Positions 8,051-16,363 are shown, counted from the stretch's first letter. The stretch: 31,544 bases of DNA from UBA12191 sp009937185 (GCA_938075155.1 CALJGL010000030.1:1-31544); one strand, 5' to 3'. Numbers and translations: made by a program. The notes: a model not told the origin generated them from the letters alone.

Positions 8051-10119
8051 TTGTCTTGCTGTTCTTCAGGTATAGGAGATTCAGGCGTGTTTTGGTTTCC
8101 TTCAGGATCCCAGTCTCCGCCATCCGGTTCGCAAACCCCTTCGTAGAAATCAGGGGGGAACCCTACGCCTTCTTCTTCAAGATGCTGATAATCACCTGGC
8201 CCCACAACCTCTCCGCTGGACAATGTCTGTTCGTGGTCAAACAATAGACCATTGGGATCAATGCAGCCTGTGGGCATACCTGACTGCAATGCCGCTTCTT
8301 CATTGAACGCATGATTCCTAATACCATCGTTCATGCCTTCTTCACCCGCTTCGCGAGGATCAAAGGTAAACATCATTCGCATGTCTTCATGCTCAATGAT
8401 GTGACAGTGGCAAACAAAAGGACCCTTGAAGGTTCTAAACTTGATAAGACATTCAGCTTCCTGTCCGCCTTCTAGATTTACCAAATCGGTATTCCAGCGG
8501 TACTCAACAGGGAAATCGGGATCATCAACTTTAAGATCATCAATTCTGACGACCTGTATACCCTCTAGGTGAGCATGAATGGGATGCCACCAGCCCCCAC
8601 CTTTATTCTTAAAGATCCAGCGCTCCATAGAATTTAGGAGTGGCGTCGCATCGGTTCTTCTGGGGCTGTAATACCTGTCATTGACAACCCATGCACCGTT
8701 CTTCCTTGAAAACTCAAAGAGTCGAGTCGCAACCACTTCATTTTCATCGTAACGATAGAACTCTCGGACAACATCGCCTTCAGAAATGGAGAACTCACCG
8801 TTTTCTACACCCTCAACCTCTTGATCTCCAGGGGGGTCACCATCGAGCAATCTAAACTGTAGCCAAGGTCTGCTCTCCTTTTTTGGACGAATCCCCTTAG
8901 GCTTTCTCCCATCCGTTTGGTGCATGATGTTTTGGAGGTAGTAGGTGTCCACGTCTTCAGGAAGTTGACTAAAGTCGATAACGACATCGAATCTTTCACC
9001 TGGGGATATCGTGAAGCTCTCAATATTAGTAGCCTCCCCAACTTCCCAGGTATCCTTACCAATCAACAAAAATGGAAGACCATCTTTTTGATTTTTTCCG
9101 GTGCCGCTGTTCAATCGAAGATGGAGATAGCGCGCATTGCATGCATTCAGAATTCTGAATCGATACTTCTTCCTGTATACATCCATGAATGGCTGAACTT
9201 TTCCATTTGCAGTGAACACGTCACCCAAATGTCCATTGTGATCCAGTAAGTCATACTTCAGCGATCCATCGCTATTGAAAGCAAAGTCTTTTAGTGCGAT
9301 GGGGATATCAAAATCACCATTCAATTTTGGTAATCTACCCGAAGCTTGGTGTTCTAACTCAACATCATCTTCACAGAGATAGAAAGCCGCCAATCCACGG
9401 TTCACGTTAAATCCAGTTACGTCCATCGCGTGATCATGGATCCACATCGTGGTAGGAATATGGCTGACATCAAACTCCCCGGCCTCTTCCACTGTTGCAG
9501 GATAAGGCACGGATGTCGTTGCATTTTGCCGGGGAGAGATGTTGGGATAATAGTAATCCCTTTTCTTTCCCTGAAGGGTATAGAAGTCAGGATACCCATC
9601 GCTGTGAGCAGGTCCATGGTCGCCATGTAGATGAATAGATGTTTCTACGCTGGTCTTGTTTTCGTAACGAACAACCGTCGGTTCACCATTTCGCGCGAGC
9701 AAAGTAGGCCCAGGAAAACTCGCTGCTGTTTCTGAACCGGTTCCTTCGGATCCTTTGTATGCAAACACCGGAGTCTCCACCCCAGGGAAAAACTGCCAAG
9801 TACCTTCAACTGCATCGAGGTGCCAATATTTCTCAGGGAAGCGATCCCAGTCCGGAAGATGGGCAGGGTGATCGCTGTAATACTCTGGAGCGATCCCGTG
9901 ATATACGGCATCTGATCCAAGGCTAGCATCCGGTGAACCCGGTGCTGGCTCTATTGACGAAGTCTTCGGTAGCACCGGTGGCTTAAAGAACTCTTGGCTA
10001 AACGGTTGGTACCCAAAATTTATCGCATGCGCTTTACTCACAGGAACCAAAGGCGCGACAGCGCCGGCAGCTGTAGCAGTTAAAGCACCCTTCAACAATT
10101 CTCTTCTATTCAAAGACAT
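8047..10119 (-). CDS. Tat-exported multicopper oxidase
   Basis: This is a 690-residue protein with a textbook AGGAGG ribosome binding site 6 bases before the ATG. Residues 1-32 form a twin-arginine signal (NRRELLKG, then a hydrophobic stretch to KAHA), so it is exported folded. All four copper-ligand motifs are present: HLHG (163-166), WIHDH (226-230), HPIHAH (512-517) and HCHIIEHEDM (571-580). The last contains the type 1 cysteine and an axial methionine. The layout fits three-domain laccase-like enzymes of the CotA/bilirubin oxidase group, which oxidise phenols, bilirubin or metal ions while reducing oxygen to water. About 90 acidic, Pro/Gly-rich residues follow the last copper motif. The substrate is unknown. 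The Sec-containing Sco-like gene overlaps its stop, and the Sec-peroxiredoxin lies 140 bases upstream on the same strand. Confidence 0.92.
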   Translation of the reverse strand: MSLNRRELLKGALTATAAGAVAPLVPVSKAHAINFGYQPFSQEFFKPPVLPKTSSIEPAPGSPDASLGSDAVYHGIAPEYYSDHPAHLPDWDRFPEKYWHLDAVEGTWQFFPGVETPVFAYKGSEGTGSETAASFPGPTLLARNGEPTVVRYENKTSVETSIHLHGDHGPAHSDGYPDFYTLQGKKRDYYYPNISPRQNATTSVPYPATVEEAGEFDVSHIPTTMWIHDHAMDVTGFNVNRGLAAFYLCEDDVELEHQASGRLPKLNGDFDIPIALKDFAFNSDGSLKYDLLDHNGHLGDVFTANGKVQPFMDVYRKKYRFRILNACNARYLHLRLNSGTGKNQKDGLPFLLIGKDTWEVGEATNIESFTISPGERFDVVIDFSQLPEDVDTYYLQNIMHQTDGRKPKGIRPKKESRPWLQFRLLDGDPPGDQEVEGVENGEFSISEGDVVREFYRYDENEVVATRLFEFSRKNGAWVVNDRYYSPRRTDATPLLNSMERWIFKNKGGGWWHPIHAHLEGIQVVRIDDLKVDDPDFPVEYRWNTDLVNLEGGQEAECLIKFRTFKGPFVCHCHIIEHEDMRMMFTFDPREAGEEGMNDGIRNHAFNEEAALQSGMPTGCIDPNGLLFDHEQTLSSGEVVGPGDYQHLEEEGVGFPPDFYEGVCEPDGGDWDPEGNQNTPESPIPEEQQDK

Positions 10120-10159
10120 AAAACCTCCTAATAAACCAACACTTTTACTCGAAGGTTTA

Positions 10160-10186
10160 TCATTAAAATAGTTTCAAATACGTCAA
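10160..10186 (-). promoter_or_regulatory. Possible promoter of the multicopper oxidase gene
   Basis: On the minus strand, TTGACG (10186-10181) is followed after 15 bases by TAATGA (10165-10160), about 40 bases before the oxidase start. The -35 is good, while the -10 and the spacing are mediocre. If real, the oxidase-Sco pair can be transcribed independently of the upstream genes. Confidence 0.35.
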
Positions 10187-10259
10187 ACGGGTTTCAGTAT
10201 ATTCATAGAAATTGCGGACAGAAAAGTGGCTATACTAAAAAAAGTCACGCCTCAAATAT

Positions 10260-10835
10260 CTACTCTTCTCGCTTCTCTATCTTTAGTTCATCTAACTTAG
10301 TAACAATATCTTTACCATGAGAACCAAGGTTGACCTTTTTGTCTATTTCGACGAGCTTTCCTTTGTTATCGAAAATAAACGTTACTCTTTTTGACAAACC
10401 AAACACTCTGTCAACTCCAAACAATACCGATGCCTTTCGTTCGGGGTCAGCGAGAATCGGGAACTTATTTCCGAGTTCTTCTGCGAACTTTTTTGTCTTC
10501 TCAAGGTCGTCACAAGATATTACGTACAGCTTAACATTATATTTTTTTAGTTCCTCTGCACTGTCACGCAGTGCTTTACATTGACGAGTTCAGCCCGGGG
10601 TAAAAGTCTTCGGAATCCAGGCTAATATCAAAGCCTCGCCATTCTTCGACACTTCATGCAGTGCATGAGTTTTTCCATCTGATCCCTGCAAAGTGATCTC
10701 AGGAATCGCATCTCCGACAGCCAATGGTTTCTTGGCATCATCTCCATTACCGAGAATTGTGCCCAAAATTCCAAAAAGCATGAGTCCTCCAACTATCAAA
10801 GAAATCGTTGCCCGTGGTTTAATTTTCATTTTCAT
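10260..10835 (-). CDS. Membrane-anchored peroxiredoxin (PrxQ/BCP type) with catalytic selenocysteine
   Basis: From ATG 10835 the frame runs through one UGA (10592-10590) to TAG at 10260, giving 191 residues with Sec82. The UGA sits at the peroxidatic cysteine of the family signature: KTFTPG-U-TRQCKALRDS. A possible resolving cysteine (Cys86) lies four residues later. The remaining sequence is typical of PrxQ/BCP: 'KLYVISCDDLEKTKKFAEE', 'KFPILADPERKASVLFGV' and 'RVTFIFDNKGKLVEIDKKV'. Residues 8-28 form a membrane anchor or uncleaved signal, so the domain probably faces the periplasm and reduces peroxides there. A SECIS-like hairpin follows the UGA (10558-10574). The start lies inside the end of the NUDIX gene (17-base overlap). 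Selenocysteine peroxiredoxins are an established group, which supports the reading. Confidence 0.92.
10558..10574 (-). promoter_or_regulatory. Candidate bacterial SECIS element of the peroxiredoxin gene
   Basis: In the minus-strand RNA, GCACUG-CGUGA-CAGUGC is a perfect 6-bp stem with a pentaloop. It starts 16 bases after the UGA, with the loop at +22 to +26. Loop sequence and stem length are identical to the hairpin behind the Sco-like UGA, while the stem bases and the encoded residues differ. This is the pattern expected of a shared SelB recognition site. Confidence 0.85.
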
Positions 10836-11454
10836 CAAACTGATCCCATCTGTTCCATTGTTTTTTCCAAGGGAAACTCTGTGCTTTTTTCACAAGTCTC
10901 AATACTGAACCATCGGTGTCCAAAGAGTCCACCTTTTCAATGTCGAACCAGCGAACTTCATTTGACTCGCTACTGACACACGGTTTATGAGATTTTTTCC
11001 CAAAAACGATGAAGCGAACATCCAAGTGCTGATGCTCGGGCTCTTCTTTAATGCGAGGTATCACGTGAATATCAACGTCTATGACTCTTGGGAAAATCCA
11101 TAAATCCGAGATACCGGACTCTTCTTGGCATTCTCTCAGTGCAGAAAACGCTAGGTTCCCATCGCCGTCACAGTGTCCGCCGAATTGAAGCCACCTGTTC
11201 AACTTGGCATGATGATGTAACAGTACCATGCTCAGGTCTTCAGATATCACCAACGCGGAAGCTGTAATGTGACCAGGAAGAAAACTCCTGATCAGAATGT
11301 CGGGATTTCCATCACATGCTTCAAGTATCTTGTTTTTTTGTGCCCTTTGGTCAGAGCAGTCCGGCTCGTACCCCTGAATCCACTTCACCGCTTCTGAGGA
11401 ATCCAAAATCGTTTTCAGCCGAGGATCATCGGGCAACCAGCAAAGCTTTTTCAA
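10819..11454 (-). CDS. NUDIX hydrolase
   Basis: This is a 211-residue protein. The NUDIX box is GHCDGDGNLAFSALRECQEESGI, about residues 93-115. It keeps the first Gly, the REx2EE catalytic core and the final SGI, but the first box glutamate (GX5E) is replaced by Gly, with Asp residues nearby. This GGHCDGD variant is seen in a recognisable subgroup of NUDIX proteins. These enzymes cleave nucleoside diphosphates linked to another group; the substrate cannot be told from sequence. The N-terminal 60 residues are helical and unassigned. It starts 11 bases after the proline dehydrogenase stop and overlaps the peroxiredoxin start, so all three are probably on one transcript. Confidence 0.85.
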   Translation of the reverse strand: MKKLCWLPDDPRLKTILDSSEAVKWIQGYEPDCSDQRAQKNKILEACDGNPDILIRSFLPGHITASALVISEDLSMVLLHHHAKLNRWLQFGGHCDGDGNLAFSALRECQEESGISDLWIFPRVIDVDIHVIPRIKEEPEHQHLDVRFIVFGKKSHKPCVSSESNEVRWFDIEKVDSLDTDGSVLRLVKKAQSFPWKKQWNRWDQFDENEN

Positions 11455-11465
11455 AGCGAGTCTTT

Positions 11466-12362
11466 CTAAAATGGGAACATGTTACGAATCACATGCCCTG
11501 CGATGCTCGGGTTTTCTCTCAAGCGACGAGAAGAATAGGCGTACCATTCTTCACCAAAAGGAACATACACGCGGAGCGGATGCCCTGCATCGACCAGTTG
11601 CTGGCGTAAGTCTTCCGTCACCCCTAACAACATCTGAAACTCGTACCGTTCCTTTGGAATTGCCAATTCGTCCAAAAGCTTCAGGCTTTCTTTCACTAGT
11701 CTCTGATCGTGAGTAGCAATGCCAACTTTTTGAATGCCACCTTCGAACATTTGGCGAAGATTTCTAATGAATGAATCCTGAACTTCTGTGAAGTCCTTGA
11801 AAGCTATCTCTTCCGGTTCCACATAGATCCCTTTGCAGAGTCTCAGATAGGTTTCTCCCTCTTCCATCAGCAGGCGGACATCTTCTTCTGTCGAACGAAG
11901 ATACGCTTGCACCACTGTTCCCACTCGATCTGAATCTCTACGTAAACGTCGATAAATATCGAGTGTCTTATGAGTAACAGAAGAGTCTTCCATATCGATC
12001 CGTACAAAAGAATCATGAAGCTCTGCACTACGGATCAACTTCTGCAGTATTTCCGAACACAGGTTGTCATCGAATCTCAGGGCCAACATCGACAGCTTCA
12101 CCGAAATATTTGCATCAAGGGATTGGGCATCAATTTCTGAGAGCGCTTCCTGATAAAGCGCTTCTCCCTTGAGGGCCTGTTCCCTGCTTATGGAATCCTC
12201 ACCCAGAACATCAAGAGTCGCACTCATTCCTTGATCGTTCAGTTCTTTTACACGTTTTAGTGCTTCTTCCAGAGACTTGCCTGCGATGTAACGCTTGGAA
12301 ATCTTCCAGACGATAGACTTTGGAACAAGCGGCAGCAGTGATACGACGGCTCTATTGATCAC
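11466..12362 (-). CDS. Proline dehydrogenase (monofunctional, FAD-dependent)
   Basis: This is a 298-residue protein starting at GTG 12362, with GAAGGGA a few bases upstream. It has the PRODH TIM-barrel pattern: 'SVKLSMLALRFD', 'FVRIDMEDSS', 'VGTVVQAYLRST', 'LRLCKGIY', 'VGIATHDQRLV', 'EFQMLLGV', and the C-terminal substrate helix YVPFGEEWYAYSSRRLREN with its two arginines, which bind the proline carboxylate. The length matches short bacterial PRODHs that lack the PutA aldehyde dehydrogenase part. It oxidises proline to pyrroline-5-carboxylate and passes electrons to the quinone pool. The next gene begins 11 bases downstream. The partner P5C dehydrogenase is not in this window. Confidence 0.95.
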   Translation of the reverse strand: MINRAVVSLLPLVPKSIVWKISKRYIAGKSLEEALKRVKELNDQGMSATLDVLGEDSISREQALKGEALYQEALSEIDAQSLDANISVKLSMLALRFDDNLCSEILQKLIRSAELHDSFVRIDMEDSSVTHKTLDIYRRLRRDSDRVGTVVQAYLRSTEEDVRLLMEEGETYLRLCKGIYVEPEEIAFKDFTEVQDSFIRNLRQMFEGGIQKVGIATHDQRLVKESLKLLDELAIPKERYEFQMLLGVTEDLRQQLVDAGHPLRVYVPFGEEWYAYSSRRLRENPSIAGHVIRNMFPF

Positions 12363-12478
12363 ATCTTCCCTTCAAGAAAATCTGATGCATATGAAACGAT
12401 GGCTAACGTGATATATCATATCCTGAAACTGCAGTACCTTGCAGTCCTCCAAAGAGATTCGAGGGAGAATATCAGGTC

Positions 12479-12886
12479 ATGAATGAAGACTCCAAATTGC
12501 GGCCGGGGCCTCCAGGACCCATCCTAGCCATGATCTCTGGCTGGCTCACCCTTCGAGGCTTTGCTTGGCTGGCAACCAGTACAGGACTGCTGGATCTTAA
12601 TTTCTTGCAATCGACTCCATTATTGGATGGGCTCATTGGAATGATGTGCCTGGCTCTCGCTCGGCAGGTTTGGGTAGGGACTCCCGGATCAACGCCCCCT
12701 GTTTTTGTCCTTCTGCTCATGCACGCCACTCTTCAGGTTTACAACTGGGGCTTCCTGCATCCGGAACTTTGGTCCAGCCTTGCGGCGCTGCAAAGAGGCC
12801 AAATTATTCTCGAAACAGGCACTGCTAGCCTCTTCCTTGCTGCAGTTCTATTTCTACGACCCTTGCGCACACAAAATGTGAGCTAA
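12479..12886 (+). CDS. Hypothetical integral membrane protein
   Basis: This is a 135-residue protein with a GAGGGAG ribosome binding site about 10 bases before the ATG. It has roughly three to four hydrophobic segments: ILAMISGWLTLRGFAWLA, LDGLIGMMCLALARQVW, FVLLLMHATLQVYNWGF and ILETGTASLFLAAVLFL. No family is recognised. It is transcribed away from the proline dehydrogenase gene across a 116-base divergent region. Its final codons contain the first copy of an 11-bp direct repeat that continues into the promoter region of the esterase. Confidence 0.6.
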   Translation: MNEDSKLRPGPPGPILAMISGWLTLRGFAWLATSTGLLDLNFLQSTPLLDGLIGMMCLALARQVWVGTPGSTPPVFVLLLMHATLQVYNWGFLHPELWSSLAALQRGQIILETGTASLFLAAVLFLRPLRTQNVS

Positions 12887-12920
12887 GCGCACACAAATGG
12901 CACATTTCGATGGATATAAT
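12865..12920 (+). promoter_or_regulatory. Esterase promoter region with an 11-bp direct repeat
   Basis: TATAAT at 12915-12920 is a perfect -10 box about 40 bases before the esterase start, but no good -35 is present. GCGCACACAAA occurs at 12865-12875 and again at 12887-12897, exactly 22 bases apart (about two helical turns). The second copy covers the -35 position. A weak -35 overlapped by helically phased repeats is typical of an activator-dependent promoter. Confidence 0.45.
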
Positions 12921-12961
12921 ATAAGAAGGATATCTTTGCTGGCTTGACTACGGAGTCTCAA

Positions 12962-14122
12962 ATGTTTCAGAAAGCACACGCTTTGCCTCTTGTCGCAACC
13001 CTCCTTCTCTTAGGGGTGGGCAACAGTGAAAAAGCCTGGTCACAAGTCCTCGAATCGATCGACATTGGTCGCGGTCCTATCACCGTTGAGGTGTCTGATA
13101 CATATACTCCCACACAACCTGCGCCCCTTGTGATTCTGCTGCATGGCAGAGCGTGGGATGGAGAGTCGATGGAGAATTATTTCTCCTTATCGAGTGAGGC
13201 CAATCAGAGAGGCTACGTTTACTGCTACCCAGATGGGCTCGCTACCTTTACTGGTGTTCGTTATTGGAATGCGACCAACGCCTGTTGCTGTCAAGGGTTC
13301 CCATTTACCACTTGCGACGATGACGTAGCCTATCTCTCGCTCCTCATTTCTAGTCTTCAAAGTAACTACAATATCGACTCTTCTAGAGTTCATATTGTGG
13401 GTCATTCCAATGGTGGCTTCATGGCTCACCGCATGGCTTGCGAAAGACCCGATCTTCTCACTTCCATCGTCAGCGTTTCAGGCATGACTTGGAGTGATCC
13501 CGCCAACTGCACACCGAATGAGTCCGTGCCTGTTCTCCAGATTCACGGAACCATCGATCCTGTCATTTTCTATGGCGGAGGTATTCTTGGAGCAGGGGTA
13601 TATCCATCCGCTCAAGAAACTTGTGAATCGTGGGCCGCCATCAATGGCTGCAACTCTTCTCCGCAAATCATGCCCTCCATCGATATCAATGCATCTGTCT
13701 CTGGTGCAGAAACCGATGTCTTACGATGGGATTCGGCATGTACTGACGATGCCTCTGTAGAGCTCTGGTCGGTCTCGCTCTCGGGCCATCTCCCTAACTT
13801 TAATAGCAATTTCGTAACGGGCGTTTTTGACCACATGGAAAATAGTGCATCCTCGCCTGAAAACTTCATTCGCGGAGATGCGAATGAAGACCTCTCCATC
13901 AATCTGGCAGACGCTGTGCAAATTCTTCAGTATCTCTTCGGTGGCCAAGCGATTTCCTGCCTGGAATCTGCCAATGCGAATAGCGACGCGAGCCTCGACC
14001 TCTCCGATGCTGTCTACCTGTTGTTACACCTCTTCTCCTCAGGAGCCGCCCCCGGTGCCCCGCATCCAGCTTGTGGCACTGCACTGGTATCTGTCGGGTG
14101 TATTTCAGGTTCATGCCCTTAG
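12962..14122 (+). CDS. Secreted polyhydroxybutyrate depolymerase/feruloyl-esterase family hydrolase with dockerin-like tail
   Basis: This is a 386-residue protein. The ATG at 12962 is preferred over a TTG at 12944 because GGAG lies 6 bases before it. A signal peptide covers residues 1-28. The alpha/beta-hydrolase part has the LpqC/PHB-depolymerase layout: LLHG oxyanion region, WNATNACCC cysteine motif, GHSNGG with nucleophile Ser149, HGTIDPV with Asp199, and SGHLP with His276. It should cleave esters of polyhydroxyalkanoates or of hydroxycinnamates on plant polysaccharide. The last 75 residues carry two calcium-loop-like repeats, GDANEDLSINLADAVQILQYLF and a second copy with DLSDAVYLLLHLF, ending in a cysteine-containing tail. 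This dockerin-like module is widespread in planctomycetes. The stop overlaps the convergent YraN gene by 4 bases. Confidence 0.9.
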   Translation: MFQKAHALPLVATLLLLGVGNSEKAWSQVLESIDIGRGPITVEVSDTYTPTQPAPLVILLHGRAWDGESMENYFSLSSEANQRGYVYCYPDGLATFTGVRYWNATNACCCQGFPFTTCDDDVAYLSLLISSLQSNYNIDSSRVHIVGHSNGGFMAHRMACERPDLLTSIVSVSGMTWSDPANCTPNESVPVLQIHGTIDPVIFYGGGILGAGVYPSAQETCESWAAINGCNSSPQIMPSIDINASVSGAETDVLRWDSACTDDASVELWSVSLSGHLPNFNSNFVTGVFDHMENSASSPENFIRGDANEDLSINLADAVQILQYLFGGQAISCLESANANSDASLDLSDAVYLLLHLFSSGAAPGAPHPACGTALVSVGCISGSCP

Positions 14123-14556
14123 CGAACGCCCTCGTCACGCTCTTCGCTCCTGTACGTCATCTCCGAAAACGATAATGCTCTGCGAGAAAACCTCGGGAAC
14201 ATTCCTCCACCTCGTATCTCGACGAGGTCGATACGAATGCCCGAATGCAGGTTCGGCCTATTTTTTTGTGGGGAGAGTCTTTTGAGGCGTCGCTCACGAA
14301 GTTGTATCCAGCATGCGGCCCGCTCTAACCGTCTTTGTTGATCGCCTCGGAGAGAAGGAAATTGATGACTACTGCGATACTTGACCTCCACAACGACAAG
14401 ACCTCGACCATCGTTGCAAAGAAGGTCGACTTCACCGTATGGGGTTATTAGATTCTTGGCCAAGATTTGCCAGCCTCGGCAACGGAGTCTGAGAGCGACA
14501 TATCGCTCTGCCCAGCTCCCGAATTGCCGGCTCCGAAGAGCGGCCTTGCGTTTCAC
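14119..14556 (-). CDS. YraN/UPF0102 family endonuclease-fold protein
   Basis: This is a 145-residue protein from GTG 14556, with GGAG 7 bases upstream. It has the full UPF0102 signature: 'GSWAERYVALRLRCRGWQILAKN', then 'YGEVDLLCNDGRGLVVVEVKYRSS', which is the Holliday-junction-resolvase-like nuclease core with the GE-x-D and V-E-V-K metal-binding residues. Members often sit close to rplS and rnhB; here the gene is in the same area as rplS but separated from it by the PDZ protein gene. The biochemical role of the family is unresolved. The C-terminal 40 residues are more basic than usual. Its stop overlaps the esterase stop tail to tail. Confidence 0.88.
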   Translation of the reverse strand: MKRKAALRSRQFGSWAERYVALRLRCRGWQILAKNLITPYGEVDLLCNDGRGLVVVEVKYRSSHQFPSLRGDQQRRLERAACWIQLRERRLKRLSPQKNRPNLHSGIRIDLVEIRGGGMFPRFSRRALSFSEMTYRSEERDEGVR

Positions 14557-14747
14557 TTTTCATCTCCGTTGCCAACTCGCACGGGATCTTACTGGACGAA
14601 TTTATCAGGTGAAATTTTCCAGCGTATTTTCCAGAGGAGCTTTCGAGCAGATTTTCAGAATGGATTTTCGTGAAGCGCGTTTTATTGCGCAGCACTGAAA
14701 TCCGTAAGTCTGTTTATTTTGCAAGAAACGAAACATGGCATAAACAA

Positions 14748-14766
14748 GACGACCGCAAGAATCGTC
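14748..14766 (-). terminator. Weak possible terminator after the PDZ protein gene
   Basis: On the minus strand, GACGA (14766-14762) and TCGTC (14752-14748) pair around a 9-base loop and are followed by TTGTTT, about 20 bases after the stop of the PDZ protein gene. The stem is short, so termination may be inefficient. Confidence 0.3.
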
Positions 14767-14785
14767 CGAGTATGGTCAATAGAGA

Positions 14786-16246
14786 TCATTTCTTTTTAAG
14801 CTCGGAGATCCGCGTCAACGCGAGGCTTTTTGAAGGAAGAGTCAAAATGAGAGCCGCCGCGACAGTGGCTGATAATCGAGGCGCAGCCGTATAGTCCTGA
14901 GGATTATTATCCCGATTGGGTTGGTAATAAAAGTTACCCTCTGCGCATTGCGAAAGTGTGAACCACCACTTGTTCTCATCGAATAGATCCCGCATCGATG
15001 AGGGATCTAGCGCGGCACCCAATGCTGTCCAGACCATTCCTAATATAGGAGAGCCATGAGTATCAGAAAAAGTGTCCGGATGCTTTCCAATACACTTTGC
15101 TGATCTCAATGCGTATTCCTGATATCCCGGTCTTCCTGGCGCGAGGGCATGAGCCAGAACTGCTGCACCTGTCCTGCCCATATCGGCATAGCCAGCACCG
15201 CCTACTCCATCTTCATACCAAACATATCCGTTTTTGCCGGTTCCTTTTTTCAAAAACTCATGCGCTTTACTGAATGCTTCTTCATTGATGTCCAATCCAC
15301 ACTGGAGCATCAGCGCCCAAGCCATCTTTGCCTGACCTGTCAAAATACAGATGGAACCGTAGCCATTGCCTCCAGGTTTATTTGCAGGTCGATGGCCAAA
15401 TCCACCATCCGATATCTGGGCTTTGACAAGCCAACGCTCAATCTCTTCGAGCTCGGGAAGGATCCATTTTTCGCCCGTCGCCAAATACACTTCTGCGAGC
15501 GCAATGCCGTAAAGGGTGTACTTCCAACAATCGAGTCCGTCATAACGAATCACATCTTCTGTACTACGCGCCATCGAACGAGCCGACTTGAGAATGAGAT
15601 CTTTATGCGCTTCAAGGTCATGTCCCAATAAGGCTAAAAGTGCAAAGGCATTCAGGTGTGGCCGATCACTCCAAAGCCCAGACCGTTTTTGTTTCTTGAG
15701 GATATCGCTGATCGCCTCTTCCAGAATTAATGCGCTGCGATCACATTTTTTGGGCCAAGTTTTCGAATATTTGCCGTACTTTTTTCCCACTTCAATTTTA
15801 ACGATGCGAGTTTTTCCATCTCTCTTGATGAGAACAGGAAGAACACCCTTGCCCCCCATCGCCGCATCGAGGCCCGCAGCGAAATCTTTCATCGGTCCGT
15901 CGTAGCCAAATTTCCCTACCCCGTAACCAAAGACATGGGGTGTTTTGAATTTCTGTTTTCCCACTCCGAGGATCCGGTCGCCCACTTTCACTAGGCCCGT
16001 AGCGGGTGAGCCCTTGAGCACATGTGCTACTTCAAACTCAGTGGGGCGCTCTTGGGGCAGCTTGACTCTTAGGCCTGTCAGGCCGAGATGAATAAACCAT
16101 CCGCCGGTCTCAGCATCCGGTCCCACGCTCGTCTTTTGACCGTACTTAGGATTGTCCAACATCGTGCTAGCGTCGTTTATTGGGATCAAAAAGATAAATG
16201 CTGCTGCTAATACTCCAAAGACAAAGACATTTTGATTCTTCAGCAA
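14786..16246 (-). CDS. Exported PDZ domain/terpenoid-cyclase-fold protein (resembles DUF6288)
   Basis: This is a 486-residue protein from TTG 16246, with AGAGGTG 4-5 bases upstream. Residues 1-27 are a signal peptide. Residues 40-150 form a PDZ domain ('GLRVKLPQ', 'EVAHVLKGSPATGLVKVGDRILGVG', 'VLPVLIKRDGKTRIVKIEV'). From about 165 to the end the sequence forms an alpha/alpha-toroid like prenyltransferases and squalene cyclases, with repeats such as 'WLVKAQISDGGFGHRP', 'GRTGAAVLAHAL' and 'SATVAAALIL'. This combination is typical of planctomycete proteins labelled DUF6288. The catalytic role is unknown; the toroid may bind glycans or peptides. The gene lies alone between yraN and rplS. Confidence 0.75.
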   Translation of the reverse strand: MLKNQNVFVFGVLAAAFIFLIPINDASTMLDNPKYGQKTSVGPDAETGGWFIHLGLTGLRVKLPQERPTEFEVAHVLKGSPATGLVKVGDRILGVGKQKFKTPHVFGYGVGKFGYDGPMKDFAAGLDAAMGGKGVLPVLIKRDGKTRIVKIEVGKKYGKYSKTWPKKCDRSALILEEAISDILKKQKRSGLWSDRPHLNAFALLALLGHDLEAHKDLILKSARSMARSTEDVIRYDGLDCWKYTLYGIALAEVYLATGEKWILPELEEIERWLVKAQISDGGFGHRPANKPGGNGYGSICILTGQAKMAWALMLQCGLDINEEAFSKAHEFLKKGTGKNGYVWYEDGVGGAGYADMGRTGAAVLAHALAPGRPGYQEYALRSAKCIGKHPDTFSDTHGSPILGMVWTALGAALDPSSMRDLFDENKWWFTLSQCAEGNFYYQPNRDNNPQDYTAAPRLSATVAAALILTLPSKSLALTRISELKKK

Positions 16247-16363
16247 TTTACACCTCTTTTTTTAAGCCCGTTGCTAGGAACTGCGATGCTGAGTGATGAG
16301 AGTGGCAAATGCAAGACTCATAAAGGTAGCCTTCGCCTGAGCAGGAGGCTGTTTTCTTAGCAA

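Noticed and set aside
7730..10592. Alternative genetic code with UGA as tryptophan
   Set aside because: Several intact genes here end in UGA (for example the adenylate cyclase, the cNMP-MGS fusion and the multicopper oxidase), tryptophans are encoded by UGG, and both recoded positions require Cys/Sec chemistry, not Trp.
10590..10838. An 80-residue stand-alone exported peptide ending at the UGA
   Set aside because: The truncated product would lack the peroxiredoxin active site and most of the fold. The downstream frame is fully conserved-looking peroxiredoxin sequence.
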